From Tubulanus polymorphus (lineage: Eukaryota > Nemertea > Palaeonemertea > Tubulaniformes > Tubulanidae), in NCBI RefSeq assembly GCF_964204645.1, contig NC_134033.1, positions 5,552,231 to 5,616,230 of the forward strand: a stretch of DNA of 64,000 bases. Reading direction: 5' to 3'. Below, piece after piece: positions 1 through 11,822 of this stretch. Each line of letters begins with the position of its first letter. The stretch's first letter is position 1. A program made the translations under genes and the position numbers. Below the pieces are notes generated by a model. It saw nothing but the letters and a program-made list of their open reading frames with translations, did not search any database and was not told the DNA's origin.

Positions 1-1516
1 TCAGTACAACACGGTTAATTTCGAGCCCAATTTCGAAATCGACGAAGAACTGCCGATTGAAGACGAATCGATACAAGCCACCAACGTAGCTCCGTCGCAC
101 TCTTCTGATCCTTCGGTTTTCGACAAAATAAAAGATAAATTCACCATCGCCAAACGACCAGGCTCCAAAGGTAAGGCTCCTCTCGTAAAAAATGTCGAAT
201 CGACTGATGTTGTGGCGGAGCTGAGCGATGACGAACTGAATCATTCATTTGAGGAAATCTTCGAGGATGAGGTAACGAACGCAGTTGACAACACATCCTC
301 AGCCGACGGCGCGTTTCAGTCGACGAAGAAAGCTCTTCGAAAGATTAAGAAAACGCTAACCCCTAAATTACCGAGAAAGTCTAAAACCACGCCCGATTCG
401 AAACGAACAGAAGCGAATGAAAAACTCAACACGACGTCACCGGATAACACCGTTAAAACACAGGATACTCGATCGGTTATGGCCATTGAGTTACCGCTTC
501 CAGATGTATTGATGTCCAATAGCCAGTCATTGTCAAACAAGGACAAATCGCATCAAGAGCTGGAGTGCGCGAAAACGTCGTTACTTCCCGACGTAACTGC
601 ATCGGCTGATGTGCATACTTCAACGAATCCCGGAGTCTTGGAAAAAGTTGAAGACTTGCTTAGTACTACGAACGGAAAAACCGACCCAAAAGAAACGCAC
701 TTGCCGGATGGTACTGGCTTATCATTCGACAACGTAAATTATGTCTCACCGGACGCCGATACAACGGTAGAAGCCGGTAATTCCGAGATACAAATAGTGC
801 CAATTTGTGAAACAAAGACCGAAGCCTTTTTCCAAGAACCGGTTGAAGAATTCAACCGCTCAAACGACGTTGATGTAACCGACGTTGAAGAATCGTCTAT
901 CGTTCCGGTTACCGAAGAGAAAACAGAAGCCTTCTTCCAAGCACCAATTGAAGATGTCATCGGCAAAGATGATATCGTCGCGTCAGAACCTGAACCGATA
1001 AATACGGCATTGGATACCTATTATTTCGATTTCGATGTTTTGAATGGTTCCGATGGCGAAGAAAGGTCCGAATCTGTCCTCGTATCACCGCCCCGGGAAT
1101 CTATCTCGGCTGCCGGCGATAGGGCTGATGTCGATTGGACGTCGAGTCACGTTTTAGAATATACAGAAGATAACAAGCACGAAGATGAACTTAGTCGCCT
1201 ACAAAACGATCAGTTGGTGATCGATACGGAGGCGACTAAAGCGGCGAATAGAGACGAGATGCTTTCGCCGACGTCGTCACTGTATTTCACCGCTGACGAG
1301 GACGACACGTCGAACGCCCTTTACACGGCCGACGAATTGAACGAATCGTCGGAAACGTTACTAGGGGAAGACGAGATTACCGATCAGATTTATGAAGAGG
1401 AGATCAACGCCGATGAGCTTGCGCTTTCGGAAGCCGCGCCTAACGCCGATAACCTTGAGACGGCGGTTGACGAGACGACGGAGGATTTCGCCTCGGCGGC
1501 GGTGACTGTTGAGACG
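1..1516 (+). CDS. Plakin gene, acidic linker exon (5'-partial)
   Basis: Frame is open from base 2 to an in-frame stop at 1550-1552, but a donor GTAAGA at 1517 joins in phase 0 to the plectin-repeat exon at 2661. The visible 505 codons are very rich in Asp, Glu, Ser and Thr, apart from a short basic patch around codons 115-125. Two copies of a motif KTEAFFQ-x-P-x-E lie around bases 816-845 and 918-950. No ATG defines a start. If the intron is retained the protein would end at 1552, without plectin repeats. Confidence 0.7.
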
Positions 1517-4500
1517 GTAAGATTCCAAACATCGTTGGAAGCGTCGGTTTAGATTGAGTTCTGCTATCAGTGTGGTCTCGCACTCTACATTTTAAGATGA
1601 AATATGAAATTTTATCGCTGTATCCTGCTTACGGCATATCTTGTTCATCCCATTTTCGCAGCATGCCCCTGCTTATTTATTTACCTTCAAATGTCGCTTT
1701 TGCTTTCGCTGGGGTTTTTAGGAACGGATGGACATGTCTGAACCGATTGAGTGTAGTTCTTCTTCCGAGAAAACGGTAAAAACTTTGGTGTGATTTTTCG
1801 TGGAGCTAACTGATGTATTCAATAACGAATTATGAATGTGTTTGTACTACGTGGTAACAATGAGTTCTCGTTCTTTTTTCTTTTAACAGAAGAAAAGTGT
1901 AAAACAAACCTCGGGCAAAGTTTTTCAACGTTTGAGCAAGGGTTGTGAAAAGTGAAGTGACAAAAATATCAAAACACCAAACACAGTCAATGTCCGTGAT
2001 AACTCTTAAATACCATTGCTCACTCCGAACACCAACATTTTCGAGGGAAGGCATTCGCTCAATCTAATGCAAATCCAATGGAAATACCATTATTTATAAC
2101 GCTGCCTAATTCGTTTTAATGCCATACTTTTCATTGGTCGCAATAGTGTCGTTATAATGGGCTTTTGCTATATTACTGTGAATAGACCTTTCTCGTAAAA
2201 CTTAGCCCGAGTAAGATTTCAAATTGTTATTTTCGACGGTTTCTCGTTGTTTATGGTGAAATAACGTTCTAACAAAAGTTTCGTTTCATCGTCATACCAG
2301 AAAACTGGATATACAGGTTTTGATACGTCTTCTCGAATTTTATTTTTAGATGGATTTGTTTCTTTCTTTCTTGAACTAAACGCGTTTTAACGGAAAACTA
2401 AAAAAAAATCTCGGTGCAGTTTTTGAGTTCAATTTGCCTCCGAGTTCGCAGTCAGAAAAGGACGATATCAGCACACGAGCTGTTGAACTGGGGCATTTGA
2501 GACGTTTCAAATAATTAATTTAAATGAAATGATTTCGAATTAGCGATGATCTGACCCCGCTGATGACCTGACCCAAAATCTGACCCCGCTGGTCGCTAAG
2601 ACGAACAAGAATCGGCATCTCACTTCTTTTAATTTCAATAATCGCATTTAATCTCTTCAGGTGTGGGTTATCAGCGCCGTTGTCGATCCGAGAAGCGGCA
2701 AGGAAATCGGTTTCGATGAAGCGACGAAGAAGGGCATACTGCGCATGAGTGAGGGTATCTACTACAATCCGTTGACGCGACGTTCGAAACCGATTCCGCA
2801 GGCGATGAACGAACGACTGATCATCATGGAACTGAAAACTAGCGAAACGTCGGCTGAGGAGAAAACTTCTTACGGTTAGTACGAATTCAGTTCCACAGTT
2901 GGGGGTCAACTTGACTCCGAATTCAGTTCCACAGTTTAATTTGACACAAATTAATTTGACTCGTGATCGAGATGCACAGTTTAGTAGGTTTTTCTTGCAT
3001 CTGAATCCAGTTCCGCAGCTGTGTGGGTCTAATTTGACTCTAGAACCAGTTCCATGGTTGTGTGGGTCTAATTTGACTTTGGATCCAGTTCCAAAGTTTT
3101 GTGGGTTTAATTTGAATCTGAACCCAGTTCCACACTTGTGCGGATTTAATGTGACTCTCAATTTAGTTCCACGCTTGTGTTTTGTTAGTTATATCTATGC
3201 CGATTATTGAATGTTTATCAAATATTACTCAATTCAAATCTAGCCTCTATGATTTACACCAAATAAATCTGCCCCCTTTGAATATATCGCTAATCTAGTT
3301 TAAAATCCCCGGGAATATTTCACTCATTGTAGCGATGTTGATGTTAATTTCATAGGCGTATTGACGGTTACCACCACACGACAAAGAAAGCAGTACACAA
3401 TCAAACGCGTTATGGACACCGAAACGGACGAATTCGTCTCCATCGACGAGGCTAAGAAACGAGGCATCCTCGACCTTGACACCGGCAAGTAAGTAAAGCA
3501 ATTTGTCAGAATATCGCTTAATGATTACCATTATCTTATCTGTACTCAAATTGCGAAAGATACGTAATCAAATTTTGAATATATCTTTTGTTGATTTCAA
3601 TTATTCAATGAATAGCAATTCAAAAGTAATGAAATTAAAAAGATGTAGCTAATGTCAGTTGAAACTTCAAATTTGAAAAAACGGTCAGTTTGATATTGAT
3701 TTCTTTATTGCACGTATTATACAGACCCAGTCACGAGCTCAGGTAACTTTTTTGAAAAACAAGTATCAATGTTTTGCACCTCCACTTTCTATATGCAAGA
3801 TCAGTTACAGTAATCACGCATCATTGATCCGGACTTCCATCTTATCCAAACAGTCCAGAGCCTCACACCAACAAAAGAATATATATTCGCACAAGATTCA
3901 CTTGGTTTTTAAAAGATCTAGGCGACTGTAGTTCAGTATATCTTCATGCGACTCTTCTCTTGGAAAGTGTCATGGAATCTGATATTTTGGTGTTAAGTTG
4001 TTCTTGCTCTGGTGTCGAATGGCACAGGGAATCACTTGATAAGAGGCTGCCCCACTGAGGATGCCTTATGTAAAATCTGGGTATTTCTGGTCGAGGGTCT
4101 GGGGATTTCGGACTCCCTGATCTGTAAGAACCTTGTGCACGATATAGTATTCGTCAAAAGAATTTGCGTGGACAAATCGATCCGGATTAAATGCGGTTTA
4201 CTGCATATCTTATAGATAACGATCGGACAAACTTTTCCAAATTCTGCAGCAGAAACTCGAACCCTAAAATCAATTTTCGTTAAGCCCAGTTGCGGAATTG
4301 CGTCTTTAATCGAAAATTGTCAGAAAGCAATCCATCAGTTAGTTAATTGGCCGTAGAAGCAAAATAGGCTTAGGCTGGTCTTGAGTTCTTTGCTTGGTCA
4401 TAGGCTTATAGACTGGTCTTATGTTAGATCGTTTTTAGAACCGAAATTAGCCGAGACTGGTTTATGCTTTTTCATTGGTATTGAACATGAATTCAACTTG

Positions 4501-7201
4501 ATTATTGAAGATGGTCTTAGTAGTAGATCTATAAAGCTTTGACTGTGCAATTGGTCCCTGAGTTGCATTTCCTAGTAAACTACACGTAGCATGTTGTACG
4601 GCAGAATTATTCTCCTTTTTTACAATTGCACGCAAATCATTTTTCTTATACTTTTTGCGAACTCCCGAAAATCGAACTCGTACTATAGCATGTTATATAT
4701 GTTTGTTTTTTTTTCTCAATCACATGGTTTTGAGTAAAAAAATGAACCGAACGCGTACTGGGCACTGCATTATTTTATGTAAATACACCCGAGCACTAGA
4801 ATGCAACGTGCTTTTTGATTTCTTATAAATATCATCAAATCCAATAGTCGAACAAGAAAGTCGAAATTATGGAATAGCGATGAATGAATTCTTGCATGGC
4901 ACTTGAACAAGCGCAGTGTACCTGATACAGTCGAAGGGATATCAGGTACATCGGTGTAACCCCTCGTACCTGCACCTGGAAATGCATTATATACCTGATG
5001 ATGGCCGTTAGTAAAGCGGGGTACACCATTTTCAGGTTCTCTTTGGAACGGTGGTCCATTGCGCCTGATGTAAACCGGTGTATCCAAAGATGCACATTAC
5101 TCTCCCGGTAGCAGCCGAGGTACTCTATCCTCGGAAGGTCGTTGTCAATACGTTGTATACAGATAATCCCACAATAATAACGAAAAACTATTGATAAGTC
5201 CGAAAGTAGTTCCTTGATTAGTAGTTTATTCGATGTTTCGACTTTATATGACTTCACATGATTTGTGATCGTTATTATCGTGGGACCGTCACAACACGGA
5301 TACAGTGTTTTATCAACGGTATTCGAAGGCTCTATCTATCGGATTCCATAAGTTCGTTTCTTTCCAGCATTTGCTGAAAAAATCGTCCATATTCTGTGTA
5401 TCTTGCACCGTCTGATTGCACTCCAGCAATTTGTTGCAAGTCCAGTGCACGAATTTCCATAAAGCGAGATTTTAGATAGTTTATGTTTTTTACACGTTAT
5501 ACCACGTTTTTTTATGGTGCATGTTTTTTCCTTGCTGGTCGTTAAGGTCACAGCCCGTTGCTTTATAAGTCTCTATATGGGCCGCGCAGTGACGAAATTG
5601 CTTCCAACAGCACTTTTGAGCCTTTTCACGTTACTCGAAGTACGGATCCGCCGCCTGCGAACGAGCCAGGAACATTTTTTGCATTCTATCGCTCCGATTT
5701 CATCAATATCTTTCAACTTAAAGTTTGATTCTTAGTATTTCCACCTCGATTTTCGATTTCATGATTTGCAAAAAGCCACTTTTTGGTGTTTGTCCCATTA
5801 ATGAATTGATCAACATTTTCAGCAATCTTATTTGTTCCGCATACGTTCAAAAATTTTCAAATTTGATATCCGTTCTTGCCGGGTTTCTTATCATTAAAAA
5901 GCCTGTAATTAATTTATACTTCCCCATTTTTCACTTTCCTTTTGCCCTTCTATTGTATTTCTCATGAATCCGTACTCCAAGTATTTGAAAAGGCCCGAAC
6001 TTCGCCGACACGCGCTTTCGAATACAGATACAGAAGTTCAATGAAATCAACATCGTTTTCTTTTCACCAATTGTTGCAGATATTATGACAAAGAAGAGAA
6101 GGCGGAAATTCCGCTTTCCGAAGCGATCGATTTAGGTTTACTGGAGGTCGAATACGACGACACCGACCCGGGAGAGTCGCAGTCCGTCACCAGAACGTAT
6201 TCCGTCCATGGAGTAGTCGACCAGCGTAAAAAACAAAAGGTGACTTGAAAAACAAAACGAAAAATCAAAACTTTAAAATCTATTGACATAGAAGAATAAA
6301 ATATGTTTTTACTTTATATATTGCCTAATGTTATGAATATGATATATTATCTAGGGTCCATGAAGTTATTTTGAATTCGAATAATATATCGACTTAATTG
6401 AATTGAATTGCCCGGGTACCAGTCTTACCGAGCTAGCCCTAATATTGATGACGTAGGGCGGCACAACGACTCGAAATTCATTATCAAATAACACAAGAAC
6501 TCGTTGAATAGAATGATCTAATAGCCATGAAATACATTTCATTACAAAATGAACGCCAGAATTTATAATTGTAATTGCTATTTTCCTAACGCCAATATCG
6601 ATGACGTAGTGCACACCGACGCACACAATACCTTTTGATTAATGCACAATAGTTAATCAATGTCTACCTAACATGGGCCAACATAAGACTTTAAATCCCA
6701 CAGCTTTAACATTTCAATATTGAATTTCGAGTAGACAAATTTTTCGGTGGTTTATGTTAATCTATGTGTTAATTTTATGTCAATTTATGTTAATGTTATG
6801 TCAATGTCATGTCTTATTACTGCATCATGCACATTGTGACTTTTGGTAGTTCATGGGGTAACATCTTTAACTTTTTGTTTGGACAATTTGGTTCAAAAAC
6901 CGGTCTAATGAAATTTTCCTCTAATCAAACATTAAGCATTTATTTCCACCGCTTGGTATCGCCACAGGTGTCGTTCGACGAAGCCATCCGCCTCGGGCTG
7001 CTTGACATGGACGAGGACGTCTACGTGAACAACGTCACCAAAGAGAAAATCGGCATCAGCGAGGCGATCCGGCGCGGTCTGATCAAAGCGAAAATCAGAA
7101 TCGACGACAACAAGGAGCTGTTCGAAGAAGAGGAGAAACTGTTCAAAAGCAAAGTCGGCAAGCTGAAATCGCGAATTCTAGCCAGTTCGGTGTTTTATTA
7201 G
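1..7201 (+). CDS. Plectin-repeat protein (plakin/spectraplakin family), 3' end of gene
   Basis: Five exons join in phase: 1-1516, 2661-2874, 3356-3488, 6080-6239 and 6968-7201, each bordered by AG/GT. The reading frame is already open at base 2, so the gene starts upstream of the window. The first exon is acidic linker. The other four encode plectin-type repeats, seen as recurring units such as DPRSGKEIGFDEATKKGIL, DTETDEFVSIDEAKKRGIL, KAEIPLSEAIDLGLLEVEY and VSFDEAIRLGLLDMDEDVY. In the plakin family these repeats bind intermediate filaments or junction partners, and the proteins link cytoskeleton to adhesion sites. The protein ends with a Lys/Glu-rich tail and stop at 7199-7201. No spectrin-repeat, EF-hand or GAS2 exon appears downstream, so this locus ends like a plectin or a VAB-10A type isoform. 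Family call is firm; orthology to a named plakin is not. Confidence 0.8.
1517..2660 (+). other. Plakin intron 1
   Basis: AT-rich intron of 1.1 kb. I see no repeat family shared with the rest of the window and no other exon in it. Confidence 0.5.
2661..2874 (+). CDS. Plakin gene exon: first visible plectin repeat
   Basis: Acceptor CTCTTCAG ends at 2660 and donor GTTAGT starts at 2875. The exon encodes a VVDPRSGKEIGFDEA-type plectin repeat followed by a YYNPLTRR stretch with a second helix pair. It enters in phase 0 and leaves one base (G) for the next exon. Confidence 0.8.
2886..3185 (+). repeat. Minisatellite (GTTCCACAG...GTGGGTCTAATTTGACT), intronic
   Basis: About seven degenerate tandem units of roughly 38-40 bases carry GTTCCACAGTTG and TGGGTCTAATTTGACT. 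The array lies in the intron between two plectin-repeat exons. A related array in the opposite orientation lies at 54545-54870. Confidence 0.75.
3356..3488 (+). CDS. Plakin gene exon: plectin repeat
   Basis: Acceptor TTTCATAG ends at 3355; donor GTAAGT starts at 3489. It encodes a TETDEFVSIDEAKKRGILDL unit and keeps phase with the exons on each side (one base in, two bases out). Confidence 0.75.
4360..4560 (+). repeat. Degenerate GACTGGTCTTA-family repeat
   Basis: Several irregular units share AGACTGGTCTTA and TAGATC. The same family forms clearer arrays at 50090-50320 and 61500-62240, so this is probably a decayed copy of a dispersed minisatellite. Confidence 0.5.
4888..5087 (-). other. Unassigned Pro/Gly-rich open frame, possible stray exon
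   Basis: On the minus strand an open frame encodes a Pro/Gly/Asn-rich segment (NGPPFQREPENGVPRF, then PGAGTRGYTDVPDIP) that reads like a receptor cytoplasmic tail. A possible donor TATCAG/GTACAC follows it. No convincing acceptor precedes it. It may be an exon relic or chance. Confidence 0.15.
6080..6239 (+). CDS. Plakin gene exon: plectin repeat
   Basis: Acceptor TTGTTGCAG ends at 6079; donor GTGACT starts at 6240. It encodes YYDKEEKAEIPLSEAIDLGL followed by an acidic linker. Two carried bases complete its first codon (AAA) and it ends in phase 0. Confidence 0.75.
6968..7201 (+). CDS. Plakin gene terminal exon: last plectin repeats and charged tail
   Basis: Acceptor CGCCACAG ends at 6967 and the exon runs to the stop TAG at 7199-7201. 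It encodes two repeat units (SFDEAIRLGLLDMDEDVY and EKIGISEAIRRGLIKAKI) and a Glu/Lys-rich tail ending in SSVFY. No canonical AATAAA lies directly after the stop; the nearest is at about 7771. Confidence 0.75.
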   Translation: MSFDEAIRLGLLDMDEDVYVNNVTKEKIGISEAIRRGLIKAKIRIDDNKELFEEEEKLFKSKVGKLKSRILASSVFY

Positions 7202-7784
7202 AGATTCTCCTCATAAAACTTTTAACATCAATCATAAATGTGCTGAATCGCCTTGTATGAAATACCAGAATTTGTAGAAGATCCCGATCACTGACGTAGT
7301 TGATTTATATATGCAATTTTGATATTCTACCATAGAATGTTGTCGCCCTTTTTTATTCTCTGATTCACGTTGCTACAGTCTACAGTTAAACCTAGCCTTA
7401 CGTAGCTTTTCGGCTGTACTTGCAAAAGCTAAATGAAAACTGGTTTGAGCTATACTTCGTATCGGGACTGTGAAACAGTGTCGCGCTGTCTTCCCAGTAG
7501 TGTTAAATTAATGTGAACAACGCTGATCTAGAAAACAGCGTTTTGACAATTTTATTAGTACTTTAACCAGAGATAGAAATAGCGTTCAAGCATCGATTTT
7601 AAATCCTTTAGTTTTAATTTCGCTTTTTTTCGAGTATCCTTTGCAATATTTTCGCTTTCGCTGTGACGAGGTCGGTTTCGCTTTTGGGTGTTAAGAATCT
7701 ATTGGATTTCGATTAGAACCCGCCCGCGATATTGAGGCCTGAATTGTGAGGGTACTAAGTTCACCAACAAACTGCGAATAAATT

Positions 7785-8030
7785 ATGCTCATCTCCCACC
7801 ACAGCTGCGAGGGGCTCACCAAGAAACCATTTGACTGTCTGTTCAAGTTACTCACTCCCAACACTGCTGTGAGGGTGTTCTTTAAGATCCCAGATGCCTA
7901 CTTTAGTCCCACACTCTTCGTTGTGAGGGTAGTTCACCTAGACACCTATGTGTCTGTTCAAGGCCACTCACTCCTACACAAATCGTGAGGGGAATTCACC
8001 ACCTCCTCACCACACCTGTGAAGGATTACT
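7785..8030 (+). repeat. Degenerate repeat (CTCACTCCCACAC...TGTGAGGG)
   Basis: About four imperfect units of 60-70 bases share CACTCC(C/T)AACAC and GCTGTGAGGG-like ends, with CTGTTCAAG in two of them. Confidence 0.45.
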
Positions 8031-8481
8031 TCAATTAGCTTCGTATCCGTTGTAGTTGTTCCACGGATGTAAGGGGTTCGCGAGGAATTCATTACGTTGC
8101 CCTGACCACAGCTTTGAGAGAAAGGAGATTGACCTCCATAGAACGGCTTTGATTCGTGGTTTGCATCGGGAATATGCTATCGAGCAACTGAGCAAAATTT
8201 AACCCCAGGCCGCTGACCGACTTCTGAATAACGTACATAACGTCAACGTTGTAAACTGAAACATTACATCGTTTCCTTTTTTTCGTTAAAGGATACAAAT
8301 GAACAATATTTTGCTCGCCTAAAAATATTTTCTTGTAGTACTAAAGGATTTTTAATCGCATGTTTATCGACGGTCGCTTGAGCTTGAATTGTAAATATAT
8401 AATTTGCCCGGTACCGAACGCCAAATATGTGATGTATTAGTATTTCTATCGCTATTGCATGTGAATATATCAAGTGATATT

Positions 8482-8548
8482 TATAATTGTATATTGACAT
8501 ATATAACAAACTGATTGTATATTGACATATATTACAAACTGATATAAA
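8482..8548 (+). repeat. Short tandem duplication
   Basis: Two adjacent copies of about 31 bases carry TGTATATTGACATATAT followed by ACAAACTGAT. Confidence 0.7.
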
Positions 8549-9040
8549 TCAAGATTCGACCTTTCTTCGAAAATGTTTAGTTCGTTGTTGTGTATTAATT
8601 GCATACATTATCTGCGAAAAAGGGAAAACTTAAAAGAAAATGAACCGTAGATAATTAATGATGTAGATAGAAGGCCGCGCTGAAAAACGGTAAAACCTTT
8701 TGCCGGCTGAATAAAATAATCGGAAAACTACTGTTTAAAAGTCATAGGTCAAATCTCTACAAAAACAGTTTATTAGATATTCGGGATATTTAGATTATAT
8801 TGAATAGTTTTTCGTGAAATGAAATCTTTGTGGTAAAGACTGTTGAATTATGTTATAAGTTTTTTGTTTTGGGTTTTTTTTTAGAATTTGTTTCGTCATT
8901 TTTCTGAAGGTAGCGAGGATCCTTTTCTACTACAGTATCCGAGCTGCTCTTGAAAAAATATTAGTTGATATTGTTAGTATAATACATTATATACCATATA
9001 TTATATCGTATTACATCATCTTATACATTACATCATTATT

Positions 9041-9066
9041 ACTAATATTATTATTATTATTATTAT
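9041..9066 (+). repeat. ATT trinucleotide microsatellite
   Basis: A short uninterrupted ATT tract in AT-rich intergenic DNA. Confidence 0.8.
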
Positions 9067-9994
9067 CATCTATATTTGATATTTATAAAAAAGAATTTAA
9101 TAAAACTATACTATCGCTATCGCGCGTAACTGACAACTTGAGTTAGCGTTAAGTAAGTAACGAAAAACGGATGAATCTAAAATCTCTGTGACGCAGTCCA
9201 GTTAAGCAGGAATGTCCCCCTTCCCTACGAGTTTCCCGTGCCTTTTTAGTATCGGCTCGTGCCCGTTTTGAAAAATTAGTCTGTATTTCAATTGCACCAA
9301 AATTCTGAGAACCAATGGTCAAAATCACACTTTAATTGTATATAACGAAACCGTCGTGCAACATAATTGTCTAGTCTTATGAAATACAATTGTTACATCC
9401 GATAGACGTTTAATGTAGAATCGTTCACTCGGCACTAACGAGGATTTTGTTACAGGCCTAGCAGAGTTTTGTTAGGACCTATAGAAAGAATCGTTATATC
9501 GTTTTTTAAAGGCTTTGAAAGCATAATAATAATTTCTCTGCCCGCCCCAATATTCATATGCTACATAGTACGTCTATGTTGTTTGATGCAGAGGGTTCAA
9601 ACTCAGCCCGTCACTTTGTGATATTCCTGCCAGTCTAGCCCTGAAATCAGCCGAATGTTTCTATACTACGGTCGTTATTGTGCGAGGCTTAGTTAAGGCT
9701 GAACGGTCGTTTCGCTTACTGAACCCCGTGCCGTGGTATTCAAAAACACCGGTAAATAGAACGTCAAACGACCATTGGAGGTTATCGCGGCACTTGTGGT
9801 AGACTGCATGTAGCAAACCAGACAATTACCTAAATAGCGACTCAGTCGGATACACTGCTGTTTCCTTGCGCTGTTGCGGATTGACTTGTAACCGTCGCGT
9901 CGAACTGTATGATAATGATGAAGTACGTCAGGAACATACCGGTCAACTGGAAATGAGGAAAACAGGAACTACGGTAAGATTAACGATATATAGA

Positions 9995-10070
9995 AGTGTA
10001 AGTAAAACTACGTGCACTCACCGGGGCTCGAACCCCGGTCTCGTGCGTAGAAAACAAGCACGCCGATGAG
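9995..10070 (-). repeat. tRNA-like (SINE) fragment
   Basis: On the minus strand CCGGGGTTCGAGCCCCGG forms a perfect T-arm with a B-box, and a hairpin-like anticodon region precedes it. The 5' sequence does not pair with the 3' acceptor strand, so this is more likely a SINE remnant than a functional tRNA gene. Confidence 0.4.
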
Positions 10071-10660
10071 GAGCGTACTCAAATACAAATACGGTGACCA
10101 CCGAATGCCTCCAAGTTCACTCTTTAATCGATCATGCGGTTATGAAAACACCCAACATAGTATTTAAGTGATTATACAGGCAACCATTAGTCTAAATCTA
10201 TCTTTTAGTTATGGAATTTGAAAAGCAACCAGTCCATAAACTGATAAGACAAACGTTCTCCACAATGCTTTTATGACTTTATTTCATTCCCTTGGTGAAA
10301 ATTATCCGGTGGTTCTCAGACAGTTGTAAAGGAATTCGCCCCATTAGACCAACATAACTAGTCTACTTGTCCAGCGGTTATAATGTATAGCTCGTCCTAT
10401 ACGCGTACAATTTTTGAGGAAATAATTCCGCCAATTTGCTTTCAAATCGAAGCTGTGTTAGGTTCCTAAGTTATTCGTATAACCTACCGTCAAGAACGTA
10501 TCCCTATTGATGACGAAGAATTTCCAGGCAGTGACGCCAATCGGTGGGCCTTGTAACCGGGCGACAAAAGTTGTAAACTGACGAATAGAAATGACGTATA
10601 TACAAAAACGTATTCAATCCATACATAACATTGTTAATGATAAGTGGACGTCAAACTATG

Positions 10661-10674
10661 CATGCATGTATGTA

Positions 10675-10726
<52 letters not shown>

Positions 10727-10808
10727 TGCGCGCACGTACGTATGTATGCATGTATGCATGTTCCCTCCCTCCTTCCCTCTCCTCCTCTCCCCCTCTTTCT
10801 CTCTTTCT
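10661..10808 (+). repeat. Compound microsatellite
   Basis: A (TGTA/TGCA) tract runs into a (TG) tract, then (TGCG), (GTAC/GTAT) and finally a C/T-rich (CCCT, CTTT) tract. Open frames across it are artefacts of the repeat. Confidence 0.9.
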
Positions 10809-11619
10809 CTTGAGTCCATCGTGCAATGCTTACCTGTAAAACTTGCATGGTCGAAAGATGTTCATTCGAATTTAGATTCAGATCGTGAATCGACTCGACC
10901 AGATCGTGCGCCTTGAAAAATAGAAACCAGAAACGACGTTTAATCTAATGATTCATATAGGGATATAATAAAGAGCTCGTGGGCGGGAATTTGTATGAAT
11001 TTATGCAAAGAATAGTATGATTATGTTATCTAAATCGCAGATAATTGAGAAGATAAACGAAACAATCAACGTTCATTCTATGAAACTAACTTAACCATTT
11101 TGAAAGTCTATCTTTTATTTCAGGCTACGAGTAAAAATTGCTTAGTAATCTGACATACCAATACGGCAGCCATTACCACCCTTCCGTGACGTAATGTTGC
11201 AGTATTCATGGACAAGGTTCTTACAAACATATAATGAGCAGTTAGATTGTCCCATCTAGGTTTTATTCCTCTGCGTTGGATGTGGGAACACAACATTGTC
11301 ATTCCGATGGCGCGATGTGGACCCATCCTACAGCATGGCACCTGTATGAACGCCATTTTAAGGGGAATGTGGAGCTCCTCAATGGGATGCTGACACCACC
11401 AGAGGGTGCAACAAAATACTGGGTCATTCTTAGTGAAATTCAGTTCATAGAAATAGAAAGTTGAAGTTGAATTTCAGGCTTCCAAGTATGAAAATTATCA
11501 AACGAGTCATCGGATAGATTGCCATTCTCACGCAGTCAGCAGTTGGTAAATATTTCACTGACAATTGATTTACTACTAAGAAAAGTTGAATTTAGTTTTT
11601 ATGTATAGAGAAATCGAAA

Positions 11620-11700
11620 CGCGGTAACCCAGTGCCACTAGCGATCCTGGCGGATTATCGCTGAATCCTCGCTTCAGTAGCTCTGCCGGTATCACTTTAC
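11620..11700 (+). repeat. Solo unit of the ACTAGCGA...CAGTAG satellite
   Basis: CACTAGCGATCCTGGCGGAT and GAATCCTCGCTTCAGTAG match the units tandemly arrayed at 53820-54190 and another single copy at 35850-35925. Confidence 0.55.
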
Positions 11701-11822
11701 CCCGAGGTGATTACGTTCATAACGATGTTATGGACGCGAGGGTAGGCTAGTTGCGGGCAAGCATAGCTTGATATCGGTGGTTACCATTGGCTTGCAACAG
11801 ATTATTGATGTTTTGTACTTAC

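Larger units (their letters stand above)
3489..6079 (+). other. Plakin intron 3
   Basis: A 2.6-kb intron. It contains a stretch of GACTGGTCTTA-family repeat (4360-4560) and a Pro/Gly-rich antisense open frame (4888-5087). Nothing else is recognised. Confidence 0.5.
7202..11822. other. Intergenic, repeat-bearing
   Basis: Between the plakin stop and the receptor exon I see microsatellites, a tRNA-like fragment and degenerate repeats, listed separately. No conserved coding exon was recognised. The missing 3' exon(s) of the minus-strand receptor gene should lie here but I could not identify them. Confidence 0.5.

Noticed and set aside
2520-3161. 213-codon minus-strand open frame with repeated LDPHNHGTG-type units
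   Set aside because: It is the antisense reading of the intronic GTTCCACAG minisatellite and of a plectin exon. The periodicity comes from the repeat.
9866-10069. 67-codon open frame ending in THRGSNPGLVRRKQARR
   Set aside because: The THRGSNPG segment is the usual translation of a tRNA/SINE B-box region, not a protein.
9995-10070. Functional tRNA gene
   Set aside because: A perfect T-arm is present, but acceptor strands do not pair and the D-arm is missing.
10591-10916. Several Cys/Val- or His/Thr-rich open frames on both strands
   Set aside because: They are translations of the TG/TGCG compound microsatellite.
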